Shown here one piece after another: positions 1 through 10,602 of a DNA stretch of 64,000 nucleotides; the first letter of the stretch is position 1, and every line of letters begins with the position of its first letter. The DNA comes from Chitinophaga sp. E66. Its GTDB lineage: Bacteria > Bacteroidota > Bacteroidia > Chitinophagales > Chitinophagaceae. The DNA lies in the NCBI GenBank assembly GCA_019285755.1, contig CP079103.1, positions 2,356,001 through 2,420,000 of the forward strand, given 5' to 3'. The notes below the pieces were generated by a model, which saw only the letters and a program-made list of their open reading frames with translations, was not told where the DNA came from and made no database searches. Both the position numbers and the translations under genes were made by a program.

Positions 1-3000
1 AGGTGGCATTGAAGGTGCGGAAAGATGGCCCGGCTCGTGTGGGCGCGGGTGCGCAGATGCAGTACACCATCACCGCCAGCAATGCCGGTCCGGCGAATGC
101 GCCAGGCGCCGTGATAACAGACACTATCGATGCAAGGCTGACCAACGTTGCCTGGACGGCAACCGCTGTCAACGGCGCCGCGATAACTTCCGGCGCAAGC
201 GGTACTGGCACGCAGATCCGGGTGGTGGGGAACCTGCCGCCAACGCCAGGAGCGGCGGTTACCATTATTGTAACCGGCACGGTGTCGCCAGACGCTACCG
301 GAACGATCGTTAACCGTGCTACCCTGACGGGTAGCGCTCCGGGGATGATCCTGTGGTATCTCCGCCGGTGAACACTATCATCGAGCGCAAAGCCAACCTG
401 TCTATCGTTAAATCGGCTCCGGCAACCATGCATGCCGGTCAGTTCATGAGATACACCCTCAATGTTTCCAATAGCGGCCCCAGTAACAGCCAGGGTGTTG
501 CGGTTACCGACCAGGTGCCTGCAATGCTGGAACAGGTACAATGGGTAGTGGCCAGAGCCGACGCGGGTGTAGTCGTGAATTCAGGACAGTCCGGCAACGG
601 CAATAATGTGAATGTCAATGCAGATATGCCGGCCGGTAGCTCGATGCTGATTTTTGTTGAAGGAAGGATTGATTCCTCATTTGCAGGCACCTTGCTGAAT
701 ACGGCGTATGTCATCCCGTCCGAGCCTGGTAATTCTCCCGATACTTCATCGACGCAAACTGTGGTGACGCTCTTGCCAGACGTGCAAATTGCCAAGGCTG
801 GTCCGCCGACGGTAGCTGCAGGCGCCATCATCAGCTGGACGGTGACCGCTACCAACGACGGTCCCAGCCTCGCGAGAGCGGCCCATATCATCGATAATGT
901 TCCGTCCTATATCACCAACGTGAGCTATCAGGCTTCGGTTACGGGTAATGCGACGCTCGCAGGACTGGGAGCCGGCGACGGTACCGTGATAGATATTGTC
1001 GCCGATATACCGCCGGGGAGCGCACATAGCGTTGTGCTAACGATCACGGGCAGGGTATCTCCGGCATTCAGGGATTCTATCGTCAACACTGCGATTATCC
1101 GTCCTTCTGAACCGGGCGCCCTGGCCGATACATCGACCCTGGTGACGAAAGTATTGCTCCAGCCGCAATTGCAGATTGAGAAAACGCACCTTCCGCGGTA
1201 ACAGCCGGGCAGCCTATCCGGTATGTGATCAGGGTTACGAACCAGGGCCCCAGTGATGCCATCGGGACTATCATCAGCGACCTGATTCCCGCTTCGCTGA
1301 CCAATGTATTCTGGACGGTTGTGCCTGCCGGGCAAGCGACTGTAACGAGCGGCAATGGCGGCTTCGGAAATAATATTTCAGTAACGGCCAATATACCGGC
1401 AGGAGCGGCTAACGCTATCATCATCACGGTAGATGGTTTAGTGGCAGCGAATGCGACCGGAACGATCGTTAACACCGCTACCGCTACGCCAGCTGAACCA
1501 GGCATTCCTGCGGTCAGCGCTTCGGCTTCTTCCTGGTAAGTACATTGGCACGGTTGACAATTTCCAAAACCGGCCCAGCGGTCATGAATCGCGGTAGTGT
1601 AACATCTTACACTATCAGCGTCGCTAACCTGGGGCCGAGCGATGCGACCGGAGTAGTTGTAACGGATACTATTTCCAGCGTCCTTGAAAACGTTCAATGG
1701 ACGGTGCTGGCGCGCAATAACGCGGTGGTGACTGCAGGAGCTACAGGAACGGGGAACCTGGTGTCGGTAACGGCAGATCTTCCCGCCGCGGACACTGCGT
1801 CCCTTACCATCGTAGTTACAGGAACGGTACGGATGAACGCTCCGGACGGGGATGTGCTCAATACCGCTTACCTGCAACTCCCCGGCCAGCAGAAACAGCC
1901 GTCCAATACCGTCATCAGCCGGCTAGCCGCGGTAACAGACCTGTCTATCAGTAAATCCGCGCAGCATGAAGTATTTGAAGGCGGTACATTAACATACACG
2001 CTGGATGTGGAGAATCACGGGCCTTCCACAGCCAATGGCGCAATGGTGAAAGATACCATCCCTGTACAACTCACAAACCCCGTGGTTACTATCCTTTCCC
2101 AAACAGACGGGGCATCGGGAACAACTACCAGCGTTTCCGGCAACGCAGTGCTTGCCACGATCGGGACGCTTCCGCCGGGCGGCAAGGTATCGCTGCGCAT
2201 CGTGGCTACGGCGGTGACGCCTGGAACAACGGTAAATGCGAGCCTCGTATTTACGCCCGCTGGCGTCCCAGACAGCGACAGTTCCAATAACGTCAGCGCC
2301 GTGCTTTCCAATATCCTGGCGAAGAGCCGGCTGGAGCTCGATAAAGCGATCGCGCCGGCGGCCGGGCCATATTATCCCGGTCAAACGCTGACTTATACGC
2401 TCACCGCCCGCAACCAAAGCAGCCTCGGCGTAAACCCGGTACAAATTACCGATACTTTGCCTCCGGCTGCGTTGATCACGGATCCCGTGTATAATGCGCC
2501 GTCGCAAGGCACGGTTACCTTTGATCCCGGTACGCGTATCCTGACATGGAATGCCGGGCTAGTCAATCCTTATGCAACTGTTTCCTGGAGCTACCAGGTG
2601 ACGCTGAAAGATACGGGCAGGGTGCGGAATGCGGCCGCAATTGCCGGTCCGCCGGACGTATCCACTCCGGACACTTCCACCGTTATCATCGAGACCGATC
2701 CGCAGACAGACCTCCGCATCGTGAAATCAGGTACGCCGCAGGCGTACGTGGGCGGGGTTGTGACATACAGGCTGGAAATATTTAACGATGGGCCGGCTCC
2801 GGCAGATGGCGCTACCGTAAAGACACGCTGCCGGCAACGCTGACGCAACTGGCGATACGCGTGGTGTCAGCAGCGGGCGGTGCGGGTAATGTGCAGGCGT
2901 CGCTTGCAGGACAGATAGCCAGCGCGGTAATCGGGAACTTCCCGGACGGAGGTTCCGTAATCCTCGAAGTAACCGCCATAGCGCCGGATCAGCCCGGTAC

Positions 3001-4116
3001 GGCGGTGAATACAGGTTGGGTGAATACGCCGGCAGGGCTGAAGGACAGTGACAGTTCCAATAACCGGAGTCAATCTATCAGCACAGCCATCATTGAAAAG
3101 AACAGGCTGGAGCTGAGCAAATCGGTTAATCCGCCAACCGGGCCTTATTCTACCGGTCAGACGCTCATCTATACTTTAAGCGCGGCCAATCGTGGAGCGG
3201 CATCCGTGAGCCCGGTAGTGGTGGTGGATACCATCCCGGCGGTAAGACTGGTATCCGATCCGGTATTCAGTTCTCCGCCACAGGGAACCGCCACCTTCGA
3301 TCCGGCTACGAGGTTGCTAACCTGGAACGTTGGCCAGCTGAACGGTGGTCAAACTGTTGCCTGGACTTACCAGCTGACGCTGAAAGATACGGGTACCGTG
3401 CGTAATGCTGCCAGCATTACCGGCCCGCCGGAGATCTCCACACCAGATACATCCGTTGTTATCGTAGAAACCAAGCAGTATGCAAACCTGAAAGTGGTAA
3501 AGATGCGGTATCGCCGCAGCCATTGAACGTGGGCAACATCCTGCAGTTTACCATTACGGCCACTAACCAGGGCCCGGACGGCGGTACGCAGATCGAAGTA
3601 CGCGACACGCTGGCGGCCATGTTGAGCGCCCCCATCATCCTCACAGCCAGCAAGGGTCAGATCAGCTTCCGGGAAAACGGGCGGATCATTATCTGGACCA
3701 TCCCGGATATGCTGAACGGCTCCACGGAAACCGCCACCTTCACCGCGAAGCTCCTGAATGGCGAGCCGGTGACCAACAGCGTGGGCATCAAAGGGAAAGA
3801 GATCGACATAGACCTGCGCGACAACTACTACACCATCGCACAGATCCCTGTTACGGGAGATGACATCTTTATCCCCAACACCATCACGCCCAATGGAGAT
3901 GGCCGTAACGATCAGTTCAAAATACCTGGTATCCAGCGATACCCGGGCTCGCAACTGACGGTCTACAACAGATGGGGTAACCTGGTATATCAAAATAAGA
4001 ATTACGACAATACGGGATGGCGGAGGCCTCAGTGAGGGGTATACTACTATATCCTGGAACTGAAGACCCAGCAAGGTACAAGGCTCATGAAGGGCTGGAT
4101 AGAACTGTTGCGGTAA
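1..4116 (+). CDS. Large DUF11-repeat surface protein with C-terminal T9SS sorting domain (5' end outside window, frameshifted)
   Basis: This is the 3' part of a large secreted adhesin-like gene that begins before the window. The translation is a chain of DUF11-type beta-sandwich repeats, each about 120-130 residues, with recurring motifs such as KSGPATM, YTITVSN.GPS and VTDT.P. The chain moves through different frames near 360, 1195, 1540, 2815, 3515 and 4015-4040, and homology continues across every break. The C-terminus (about 3860-4116) has the gliding-motility CHU_C signature IPNTITPNGDGRNDQF, then VYNRWGNLVYQ, and ends in GWIELLR. This sorting domain is known to direct export by the type IX secretion system and anchoring at the cell surface. 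The role (adhesion or matrix) is inferred from architecture. A strong terminator follows directly. It resembles the DUF11 parts of the giant gene at 33848 but has no cadherin-like repeats in the visible part. Confidence 0.85.
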
Positions 4117-4137
4117 GCCAACCTTCCCAGTAAAGGA

Positions 4138-4167
4138 AAAACCCGCGGATTGCCGCGGGTTTTTCTT
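4138..4167 (+). terminator. Rho-independent terminator after the DUF11 adhesin
   Basis: An 8-bp perfect stem (ACCCGCGG at 4141-4148 with CCGCGGGT at 4153-4160) with a 4-nt loop is followed by a T run. It lies 24 bp after the adhesin stop codon and just before the next start. Confidence 0.9.
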
Positions 4168-4188
4168 ATTTTAATTAAAATTCCCTGC

Positions 4189-4869
4189 ATGAAACGCCTA
4201 TACCTCCTTGGCTGCATCTTCCTGCTTCTACAGCAAACCTATGCGCAAAAAATGGAGTTCCTGCGCAAGTCCGAAACTTTTAAGAAAGAAGGCAAATCCA
4301 CTGATTTTCATTACTGGTCAAATGCTACAGATACAGCTGGGCTTACCTGGGTAGGGACGATCCAGGCGAGAGGCACTGCAATGAATGGCGGCAAGACGCT
4401 TTATGAATTGTGGCTGGGTTGCGTCCTTAAAGGCCGGAAAGCCGGCGCTAATGCATTTATCTTCCGTTCGTTCGAAGACACCGATTCCACGCAGCCCGTG
4501 CTGGTCCTGGACCTTTACCTGGCTGATGACGCCGCGGTTGCGCGGAACGAAGACCGAAAGGAGCGGAGCGTGATTTATCTTTTCGGTAATAAAGGTAAAC
4601 CTATGCCGGTGAAAGTGAATGGTGAAGAAACCGATATTCCGGCTAATGCCTGGTTACGGTACGAAACGCCAGTTGGTAGTGAATTGAAGCTTTCGAAAGG
4701 AGGCGCAGGCGGTGCGCGTATCACGATCCGGCCAAAAGAAGAATCGACGGCGGAATACTTTTCAGTTTCAGGTTTCGGGCTGGGTGGCGCGGTGCCGCCT
4801 CCAGGCACGGTTGGACTAAGTGTAAATACCGGGCGCATTATGAACATGCCGCCTGATTTCGGGGATTAA
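4189..4869 (+). CDS. Secreted hypothetical protein
   Basis: An intact 226-residue protein. The ATG at 4189 is chosen because it begins a clear signal peptide (MKRLYLLGCIFLLLQQ, cleavage likely after TYA); an upstream ATG at 4150 lies in the preceding terminator and would hide the signal. The mature part mixes beta-strand-like segments, with a YFSVSGFGLGG stretch and a proline/glycine-rich end near residues 205-215. I do not recognise a domain. It is probably periplasmic or exported. It stands alone between two terminators (4138-4167 and 4946-4973), so it is likely a single-gene transcript. One of the few genes of this size here without a frameshift. Confidence 0.7.
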   Translation: MKRLYLLGCIFLLLQQTYAQKMEFLRKSETFKKEGKSTDFHYWSNATDTAGLTWVGTIQARGTAMNGGKTLYELWLGCVLKGRKAGANAFIFRSFEDTDSTQPVLVLDLYLADDAAVARNEDRKERSVIYLFGNKGKPMPVKVNGEETDIPANAWLRYETPVGSELKLSKGGAGGARITIRPKEESTAEYFSVSGFGLGGAVPPPGTVGLSVNTGRIMNMPPDFGD

Positions 4870-4945
4870 TGCTGGAAGTGATGCGAACGACTGCCGCTCA
4901 TAGCGCTGCGTTGACGAGATAGTAGTTGCAATTAAATATTGCTTT

Positions 4946-4973
4946 GGCTCTCCGGTTTCCGGGGGCTTTTTTT
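4946..4973 (+). terminator. Hairpin with T8 tract after the 4189 gene
   Basis: CTCCGG pairs with CCGGGG around a TTT loop (one T-G wobble), extended by further G-T pairs and followed by seven to eight Ts. It sits about 75 bp after the stop of the 4189 gene. Confidence 0.7.
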
Positions 4974-5046
4974 ATGCAGTTTAGACATGATAATGGGGTA
5001 TGACCCATCACATTTCAGGTAGAACAGGGTAGTTTTGCGGGATGTG

Positions 5047-5292
5047 TTATGGTTGGCTGTCATCGTGCCGAAGCATGATGTCTGCCGGGATCTTTGTGTC
5101 TGGCTGAAGGTGCTGTACTACATACATTTTATCTCCTGCCGGGATTACTTCACGAGGAATCCCGTTATGGAACAGGCTCACAGGGCCGGTTATGCTGATG
5201 GATGCATGAAGGATCCCATCTTCGGCAATACTGTTGATAAAATCTTCCAGGAGGGACATTAATTGGGTGGAAGGGTTATTCTCCATAAGCAT
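5047..5292 (-). CDS. Possible small hypothetical protein
   Basis: An 81-residue open frame on the minus strand with balanced, soluble-looking composition (acidic helix near residues 10-25, then a strand-rich part containing SLFHNGIPREVIPAGDKM). No family is recognised. It is divergent from the XRE regulator gene at 5415 with 122 bp between them, a common arrangement for a regulator and its target. A plus-strand frame over the same bases (5035-5262) looks less protein-like. Support is composition and position only, so it may be spurious. Confidence 0.4.
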   Translation of the reverse strand: MLMENNPSTQLMSLLEDFINSIAEDGILHASISITGPVSLFHNGIPREVIPAGDKMYVVQHLQPDTKIPADIMLRHDDSQP

Positions 5293-5364
5293 GGCTTGGG
5301 TGAAAGGGAAAGCGTGCTATATCAAAGACGCATTTATAGCAAGATAGGTGAAAAAATGCAGGGA

Positions 5365-5380
5365 ACCTCACATACGAGGT
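5365..5380. promoter_or_regulatory. Small inverted repeat upstream of XRE gene (possible operator)
   Basis: ACCTC-6 nt-GAGGT lies 35 bp upstream of the XRE start codon, in the divergent region shared with the possible small gene at 5292. Phage-repressor-like HTH proteins often bind such dyads to control themselves. The link to this regulator is inference. Confidence 0.3.
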
Positions 5381-5414
5381 CAATATATTTTATGCTTTTC
5401 TTCAATTTGGCCGG

Positions 5415-5642
5415 ATGGATGAAATCCGGGACGTTAAATTGCTAAAAGCCCTGGGCGCGCGGTTCAAGCAGCTGCGCGAACAAACGGGTATGAGCAACCG
5501 CGAGTTCGCGGATCGTGCCGGTATCGGGCATGCGCAGATCAACCGGATCGATACCGGGCAGGTCAATGTCTCCATTAGTACGCTCAGCGCCATCGCCAAT
5601 CAGCTGGGTATTTCACTCAGCGATTTCTTCAACGGACTTTAA
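5415..5642 (+). CDS. XRE-family helix-turn-helix regulator
   Basis: A 75-residue protein that is essentially a single Cro/C1-type HTH domain. The fold is seen as LGARFKQLREQTGMSN (helix 1), REFADRAGIGHAQINRID (helices 2-3) and VSISTLSAIANQLGISLSDFF (helices 4-5). Such proteins bind DNA as dimers. No effector domain is attached, so it is a minimal repressor-like regulator. The ATG at 5415 is the only start upstream of helix 1. It is followed by a terminator at 5653-5681 shared with the convergent M20 gene. A short dyad at 5365-5380 could be its operator. Confidence 0.88.
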   Translation: MDEIRDVKLLKALGARFKQLREQTGMSNREFADRAGIGHAQINRIDTGQVNVSISTLSAIANQLGISLSDFFNGL

Positions 5643-5652
5643 TGTTAAAGGA

Positions 5653-5681
5653 AAACGGCCACATGTCATATGCGGCCGTTT
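5653..5681. terminator. Bidirectional terminator between XRE and M20 genes
   Basis: AAACGGCC (5653-5660) pairs perfectly with GGCCGTTT (5674-5681), so there is an A run on one side and a T run on the other. It lies between two convergent genes and can serve both. Confidence 0.8.
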
Positions 5682-5707
5682 ATGGTTAAAAGTAAGTTCT
5701 GTTTGCT

Positions 5708-6898
5708 TCAGGAAACGCCCAGCTGCCGCAGCGTCAGCCAGGCCATGAGGCCAGCTCCGATTTCAAGAGATTGCTCGTCTGCATCGAATGTTGCGGTATG
5801 TAGCCCCGAGGTAATGCCCCGGGCTTCGTTACGGACACCGAGGCGGTAAAAGCAGGCGTCCGCTATCTGGGAGTAGGAGGCAAAGTCTTCCGCGGCCATC
5901 CAGATGGGAAGGTCTACTACGTTCTCAGCGCCCATGTATTCCTCCGTCAGTTCGCGGATTTCAGCCGTTAATGCTTCGTGATTGATCAACACCGGATAGC
6001 CAACGTGAATATTCACGTTGCAGCTGCCGCCCATACCTTCGGCTATGGAATGCGCCAGGCGTTTGATCCGTTCGTGTGCGTCGAAGCGCCAGGTTTCGTC
6101 CAGCGTACGGAAAGTGCCATCGATGATCACTTTATCCGGGATCACATTGTGCGCGCCATCTGCGGTCACCTTGCCGATGGATAAAACCGAAGGCATGGTG
6201 GGGTTCGCATTCCGGCTCACGATCTGCTGGAAGGCGAGGATCATGTGGCTGGCGATGATGACGGGGTCTATGGTGGTGTGTGGCATTGCGCCATGGCCAC
6301 CTTTACCGTAGATTTCAATGTAAATTTCATCAGCGCTGGCCATATATCTTCCCGGCCGCATCCCGATTTTTCCGACCGGCAATTCGGGCATCACATGCTG
6401 GCCCAGGATACGCGCGGGAGCAGGGTTCTGCAACACGCCTTCCGCGATCATCAGGCTTGCGCCACCGGGGATGCATTCTTCCCCGGGCTGAAAGATGAAC
6501 TTCACCGTACCCGAAAACTCATGTTGTAACTGCTTCAGGATCTCCGCCACACCCAACAAAGATGTGGTGTGCACATCATGACCGCAGGCATGCATCACGC
6601 CCGGGTTTTGCGATTTATAGGACACTTCGTTGAGTTCCGTAATCGGCAATGCATCCATGTCGGCACGCAGTGCGATCACTTCATCGGAGTGTCCTTTAGT
6701 GCCCTTCAGGAGCGCCACCAGACCGGTGTTGGCCATCTTCTGGTACGGGATGCCAAGTTCATCGAGTTTCGATGCCACAAATGCGGCGGTCTTCTCTTCC
6801 ACGAACGAGAGTTCCGGGTTGGCATGCAGGTGCCGGCGCGTGGCTACGGCTTTATCCTGCAAACTGCGGGCGATATCCCGGATCTTTTCCTTGAGCAT
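5708..6898 (-). CDS. M20-family metallo-amidohydrolase
   Basis: Intact 396-residue protein of the M20/hippurate-hydrolase type, which cleaves N-acyl amino acids or related amides with two metal ions. Visible motifs are RADMDALPI (metal ligand region, about residue 75), MHACGHDVHT (about 105), GEECIPGGA (catalytic/metal Glu, about 140), the dimerisation-domain GKGGHGAMPH (about 195) and the C-terminal WMAAEDFASYSQ region. Length is normal for the family. The ATG at 6898 (MLKEKIRDIA) is preferred over an upstream ATG because it matches the family N-terminus. It starts 7 bp after the stop of the DapA-like gene and is probably the last gene of the minus-strand operon beginning at 10252. A de-N-acylating role on a pathway intermediate is possible; the substrate is unknown. 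Confidence 0.88.
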   Translation of the reverse strand: MLKEKIRDIARSLQDKAVATRRHLHANPELSFVEEKTAAFVASKLDELGIPYQKMANTGLVALLKGTKGHSDEVIALRADMDALPITELNEVSYKSQNPGVMHACGHDVHTTSLLGVAEILKQLQHEFSGTVKFIFQPGEECIPGGASLMIAEGVLQNPAPARILGQHVMPELPVGKIGMRPGRYMASADEIYIEIYGKGGHGAMPHTTIDPVIIASHMILAFQQIVSRNANPTMPSVLSIGKVTADGAHNVIPDKVIIDGTFRTLDETWRFDAHERIKRLAHSIAEGMGGSCNVNIHVGYPVLINHEALTAEIRELTEEYMGAENVVDLPIWMAAEDFASYSQIADACFYRLGVRNEARGITSGLHTATFDADEQSLEIGAGLMAWLTLRQLGVS

Positions 6899-6905
6899 AT
6901 GCGAA

Positions 6906-7940
6906 TTATATTTTGTCTTTTTCCAGGAAGGAGCGAACGAATGCATCGTCGGTCAGGTCCGGATACTCCCGTATCACACGGTCGATTTCTTCGGCTTGTC
7001 CGGGCGAGAGCACTTCGTGGTCGCTCAGGCACCAGGTTCCTTCCATCAGCCCCTGTCTTCTCAACACTTCGTGCAGCCCGGCAATGGAGCCTTTGAAGGA
7101 GTGGGAGGGGTCGAATACGGCAGCGTTCATGTCGGTCACATCGATGTTGGTGCTCATCAGATTCATATCTGACGGGTTGGCCTTGATGCGATCGAACAGT
7201 TCCACCACTTTGCTTGTCCAAACGGACCAGTGGCCCAGCAGCCCGCCGGCGAAACGTTTTCCACGATCTTCCCGTTAACGGGGAGGCGGTAAACGGTGAG
7301 CAGGTCGGCCACGATGTTATCGTCGTTCCCGGTGTACATCGCGATTTCGTCGCGGCGTTCTGAGTTGCATACGGCGCGGAATACATCGAGGGTCTGGTAA
7401 CGGTTGAAAGGAGCCGTTTTGATGGCAAGCAGGTTGGGAATGTCCGCCAGTTGCCGCCAGCAATCGTAACTCAATATACGACCTCCTACAGAAGGTTGGA
7501 GATAAAATCCGAAAACGGGGATTACTTCGGCAACCGCGGCGACGTGTTTCACGAGCTGGTCTTCGGAGTAATCTTTCAATCCGCCGAGGCTTACGAGGCC
7601 GATATGGTATCCGAGGCCCTTAGCGATGGCGGCTTCTTTCACAGCCTGTTCGGTAGGACCGGCGATGCCGGCTACGCGGATGAACGGGCGGTCGAGCTTA
7701 GCCTTATCGATCTCTTCAGCGGCGAGGCGGAGCACGCGCTCATAGAGATTGTACTGCGGCCAGCGGATCTCGGTGGGTGGTGTGAACACCTACGGCTACG
7801 CCGCCGGCGCCGGAAGCGATGTAGTAACGGGTGAGCCTGCGCTGGCGGGCTTCGTCGAGTTGACGGTCTTCCGTGAGCACCAGCGGGTGCGCAGGGATCA
7901 CGGTGCCGCTGTAAAGCAGCGATTTGACAGATGCGTCCAT
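6906..7940 (-). CDS. Dihydrodipicolinate-synthase-family (DapA/NanA-like) lyase, frameshifted
   Basis: About 345 residues in three frame segments, with breaks near 7785 and 7250 (the latter a missing A in the codon run for VEK). The protein begins MDASVKSLLYSGTVIPAHPLVL, continues through the barrel (GIAGPTEQAVKEA, GYHIGLVSLGG, VFGFYLQPSVGGR) and has the likely Schiff-base lysine in NLLAIKTAPF. The C-terminus is longer than in classical DapA. Family members are TIM-barrel aldolases or dehydratases acting on keto acids or sugar acids. Between an epimerase/dehydrogenase and an M20 hydrolase, in an operon under the LacI-type operators, a sugar-acid catabolic role is more likely than lysine synthesis. 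The exact reaction cannot be told from sequence. Confidence 0.82.
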
Positions 7941-7968
7941 ATGTTTTACGAAACGTAGTAAGTAGAGG

Positions 7969-8983
7969 TTAGAATTTACCGGTTCTGGTTTGGAAATGCG
8001 TAGGCTTCTTGATGGTAGCCCCACCGCTTTGATACCATTCAAGCGTCATGCGGATCATATCGCGCAGCGTCACTTTCGGGTAACCGAACAGGCGGAAGCT
8101 TTCGGCGGCATTATTCAGCAGTGCGGTATCTGATTCTTCATTGATGAACTGCGGTGTTTTGCCCGCCAGTTTACCGAACTCTTCTGCGATCCAGCGAACG
8201 GAAGCCGTTTCAGGCCCGGTGATGTTCAGGTATTTAGCGGGGGCGGCGGTGTGATGGAAGGCACGGAGTGCATACTCATTGGCATCGCCTTGCCAGATCA
8301 CGTTCACGTGGCCCATGCGCAGATCGATAGGGGATTGGTTCACCACGGATTTGCAGATCTCCAGGAGTACGCCGTAACGGAGGTCATTGGCGTAGTTGAG
8401 GCGGTACATCAGCAATTCTGTGCCATATTGCTGGGAGAAGTGTTCGAAGATGCGTTCGCGGCCAAGGCAGGATTGTGCGTATTCGCCAACGGGACCGGGG
8501 CCATGCTTTCGTCTGCACCGCCGGAGAATACGGGAACCAAAGGATACACGTTACCGGTGGAATATACGACGATTTTCGCGTTGCGGTATTTTCCGCTACG
8601 CGGCCGGGGAGATAGGTATTCATTGCCCAGGTGAAGGCTTCCTTACCGGTGGTGCCGAATTTGGTACCTGCGAGGTAGAGAACGTACTTAGCGTCGGGTA
8701 GGGAGGCGAGGTCGGCTTCGTTCAGGAGGTCTGCGGCGATGGCTTCCACGCCGGCGGCTTCCAGTTCTTCACGCAGGCCCGGTTCGGAAAGGCGGCTTAC
8801 GCCGATCACCCGGCGCGGAACGCCGGATGCGTCAACGGCCTGTTTGGCCAGTTTGGCGAGGCTGGGGCCGATCTTGCCACCCACGCCCAGAATGAGGATG
8901 TCGCCATCGAGGCGCGCAACGTCTGCTATCAGTGCTTCAGAAGGCTTCAGCAGCTCATCAACGGTCGAGAATATAGTGTCCAT
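7969..8983 (-). CDS. NAD-dependent epimerase/dehydratase family protein, frameshifted
   Basis: About 338 residues of an extended-SDR enzyme. The N-terminal Rossmann fold shows DILILGVGGKIGPSLAKLA, followed by RRVIGVSRL and AKYVLYLAG. The middle (KIVVYSTGNVYP, GPVGEYAQSCLGRE with the YxxxC variant of the catalytic region) is recovered only by correcting missing bases near 8603 and 8505, both in runs of one base. The C-terminal part (YRLNYANDLRYGVL, YLNITGPE) is typical of sugar-nucleotide or sugar epimerases. The typical catalytic YxxxK reads YAQSC here, which may mean altered chemistry. It lies between the DapA-like gene (29 bp) and the Nramp-like transporter (21 bp) in the same operon. Confidence 0.8.
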
Positions 8984-9003
8984 GTCGTATTGTTTGCTAA
9001 TTT

Positions 9004-10252
9004 TTAAGAAAAGAATAAAGTTTTTACGTTGCTGATCATCAGCAACATCATGATAATGAGGCCAATCGCGCCGACGATCTTAACGAAAGGCGGGTTTTCA
9101 ATGGCCCCATGATTTTTTCATCATTGGCGATGAGATACAATGCAACGCCGATGAACGGCACGACGAATATCGTTACCGCCTGTGCCAGCACGATCAGTTC
9201 CAGGGGCAGTTTACCGAATGAGATGGCGACAACGGAACCGATGACCATGATCACGCCAATAAAGAAACGTACCATGCCAGATTGCAGCGACCCGCCATAA
9301 CCCAGGGCGTCGCCCAACAGCGTGCCTCCCAGCGCGGCGTTCCCTATCACAGAGGAAAAGATGCGCCGAACAGGCCAGACAAAAAGAGGGCGGAAGCGAA
9401 GTTGCCGAAAATCGGCTCTAGCGCTACCGCCATATCCGTAGCCTTTGTTACGGCGATCCCGCGGGTATTGAGAACAGCTGCACCGCATACCATTACGATA
9501 GCCGCGAGAACGCCCAGGATGATCATGCCGGGGATCGTCTCACGACCTGTTTGTTTAACGCCTGGATTCAGCCTTTTGCGTTCCTGTACGAGGTACGACT
9601 GGTATAGCGCACCCACGATCGAAAAGCAGGACGCAGTAAAAGCGATGACCAGCTGCATGGAACCTTCCGGGACTTTGGGTACCAGTCCTGCCGCCATACC
9701 AGATGCGGAAGGATGCGCAAACACGAATGTGGCGATGAATGCCAATAACATTAACGCGATCAATGCGATCATAATCCTTTCCATAGACTTATAAAAGCTG
9801 CGGAAAAACAGCATGAAGATCGCGAGTGCATTAAATACAATGATCCAAATATTAGGGTTGGTATGCGTGGCTTCCCCAACTGCGATCCCTGTCCCGATAG
9901 AATTACCGGCCTGAAAGGAGGCGCAAACCAGGAAAACGCCGATGCCTACGGCTGTACGGGCGCCTTTACCCCATTTGCGGCCGATGGTTGTAAGCACGGA
10001 TTCGTTTGTAGCGATACCCACCCGCGCACTCATTACGGCGAATACGATCATCAGGAAGATCGCCGCTACAACCAGCCACAGCAGGCTATAGCCATATCTG
10101 GCTCCCATCATAGACGTGATGGTGATCTTGCTGGGCCCGAATACAAGCGCAGCAGTAATAAGGCCGGGGCCGATGGCTTGTAGCCATGCTTTACCGCGAC
10201 TGGCGGTAGGAGATGAAGTGGTGGTACGGGCGGTAACTGTCGAATCTGCCAT
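9004..10252 (-). CDS. Nramp-family-like membrane transporter lacking canonical metal motifs, frameshifted
   Basis: About 416 residues with 10-11 hydrophobic segments. The first 300 residues are in one frame; the C-terminus is recovered across breaks near 9365 and 9105 and ends IMMLLMISNVKTLFF. The N-terminal GPGLITAALVFGPSKITITS aligns with the first Nramp membrane segment, where classical Mn/Fe transporters have the metal-binding DPGN; here it reads GPSK. The sixth-segment MPH motif is also absent (SIVGALYQSYLVQERKR). Metal transport of the standard type is therefore doubtful. It is the first gene of the minus-strand operon, next to four operator copies, with sugar-metabolism genes on both sides, so an organic-substrate or atypical-ion role is a fair inference. 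Confidence 0.8.
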
Positions 10253-10291
10253 GAACGTTGTGTTTTAAGCTTTGACCTGGTTGTTTAATCT

Positions 10292-10305
10292 CGGGTGCGT
10301 ACACG
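10292..10305. promoter_or_regulatory. LacI-type operator copy 1
   Basis: CGGGTGCGTACACG, a near-palindrome with the central CG step typical of LacI-family operators. It is 40 bp upstream of the Nramp-like start codon. Confidence 0.75.
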
Positions 10306-10356
10306 GAGGCTGTGTTGTGCCGCAGATGTACGTTTTGAAATAACGCGGGATGAAAA

Positions 10357-10370
10357 CGTGTACGTACCCG
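10357..10370. promoter_or_regulatory. LacI-type operator copy 2
   Basis: CGTGTACGTACCCG. The site plus flanks (10356-10377, 22 bp) is identical to the copy upstream of the regulator and GH43 gene at 17514-17535. Confidence 0.8.
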
Positions 10371-10516
10371 AAAGTACAAGTCATAATTGGTAATAGCAAA
10401 TAAATTTCGGTAGATATTTTCTTTTGTACAGGGTAGAGGCATTAATATATAGGGAGATGGGAAATATTTTTCCCAGGTCCTTTTCCTATGAATTCCGGAA
10501 ACAAATGCCTAACTTC

Positions 10517-10530
10517 CGGGTGCGTACCCG
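10517..10530. promoter_or_regulatory. LacI-type operator copy 3
   Basis: CGGGTGCGTACCCG, the most symmetric copy: the two 7-bp halves mirror each other except at one position pair. It is the exact reverse complement of copy 4. Confidence 0.8.
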
Positions 10531-10588
10531 TCGATTGCGGGTGATTTATCGCCAGGGCTGCATTTGCAGCTGTTTTTATACTTTTCAT

Positions 10589-10602
10589 CGGGTACGCACC
10601 CG
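10589..10602. promoter_or_regulatory. LacI-type operator copy 4
   Basis: CGGGTACGCACCCG, 65 bp upstream of the first Gfo/Idh start and 72 bp from copy 3 on the opposite strand. Confidence 0.8.
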
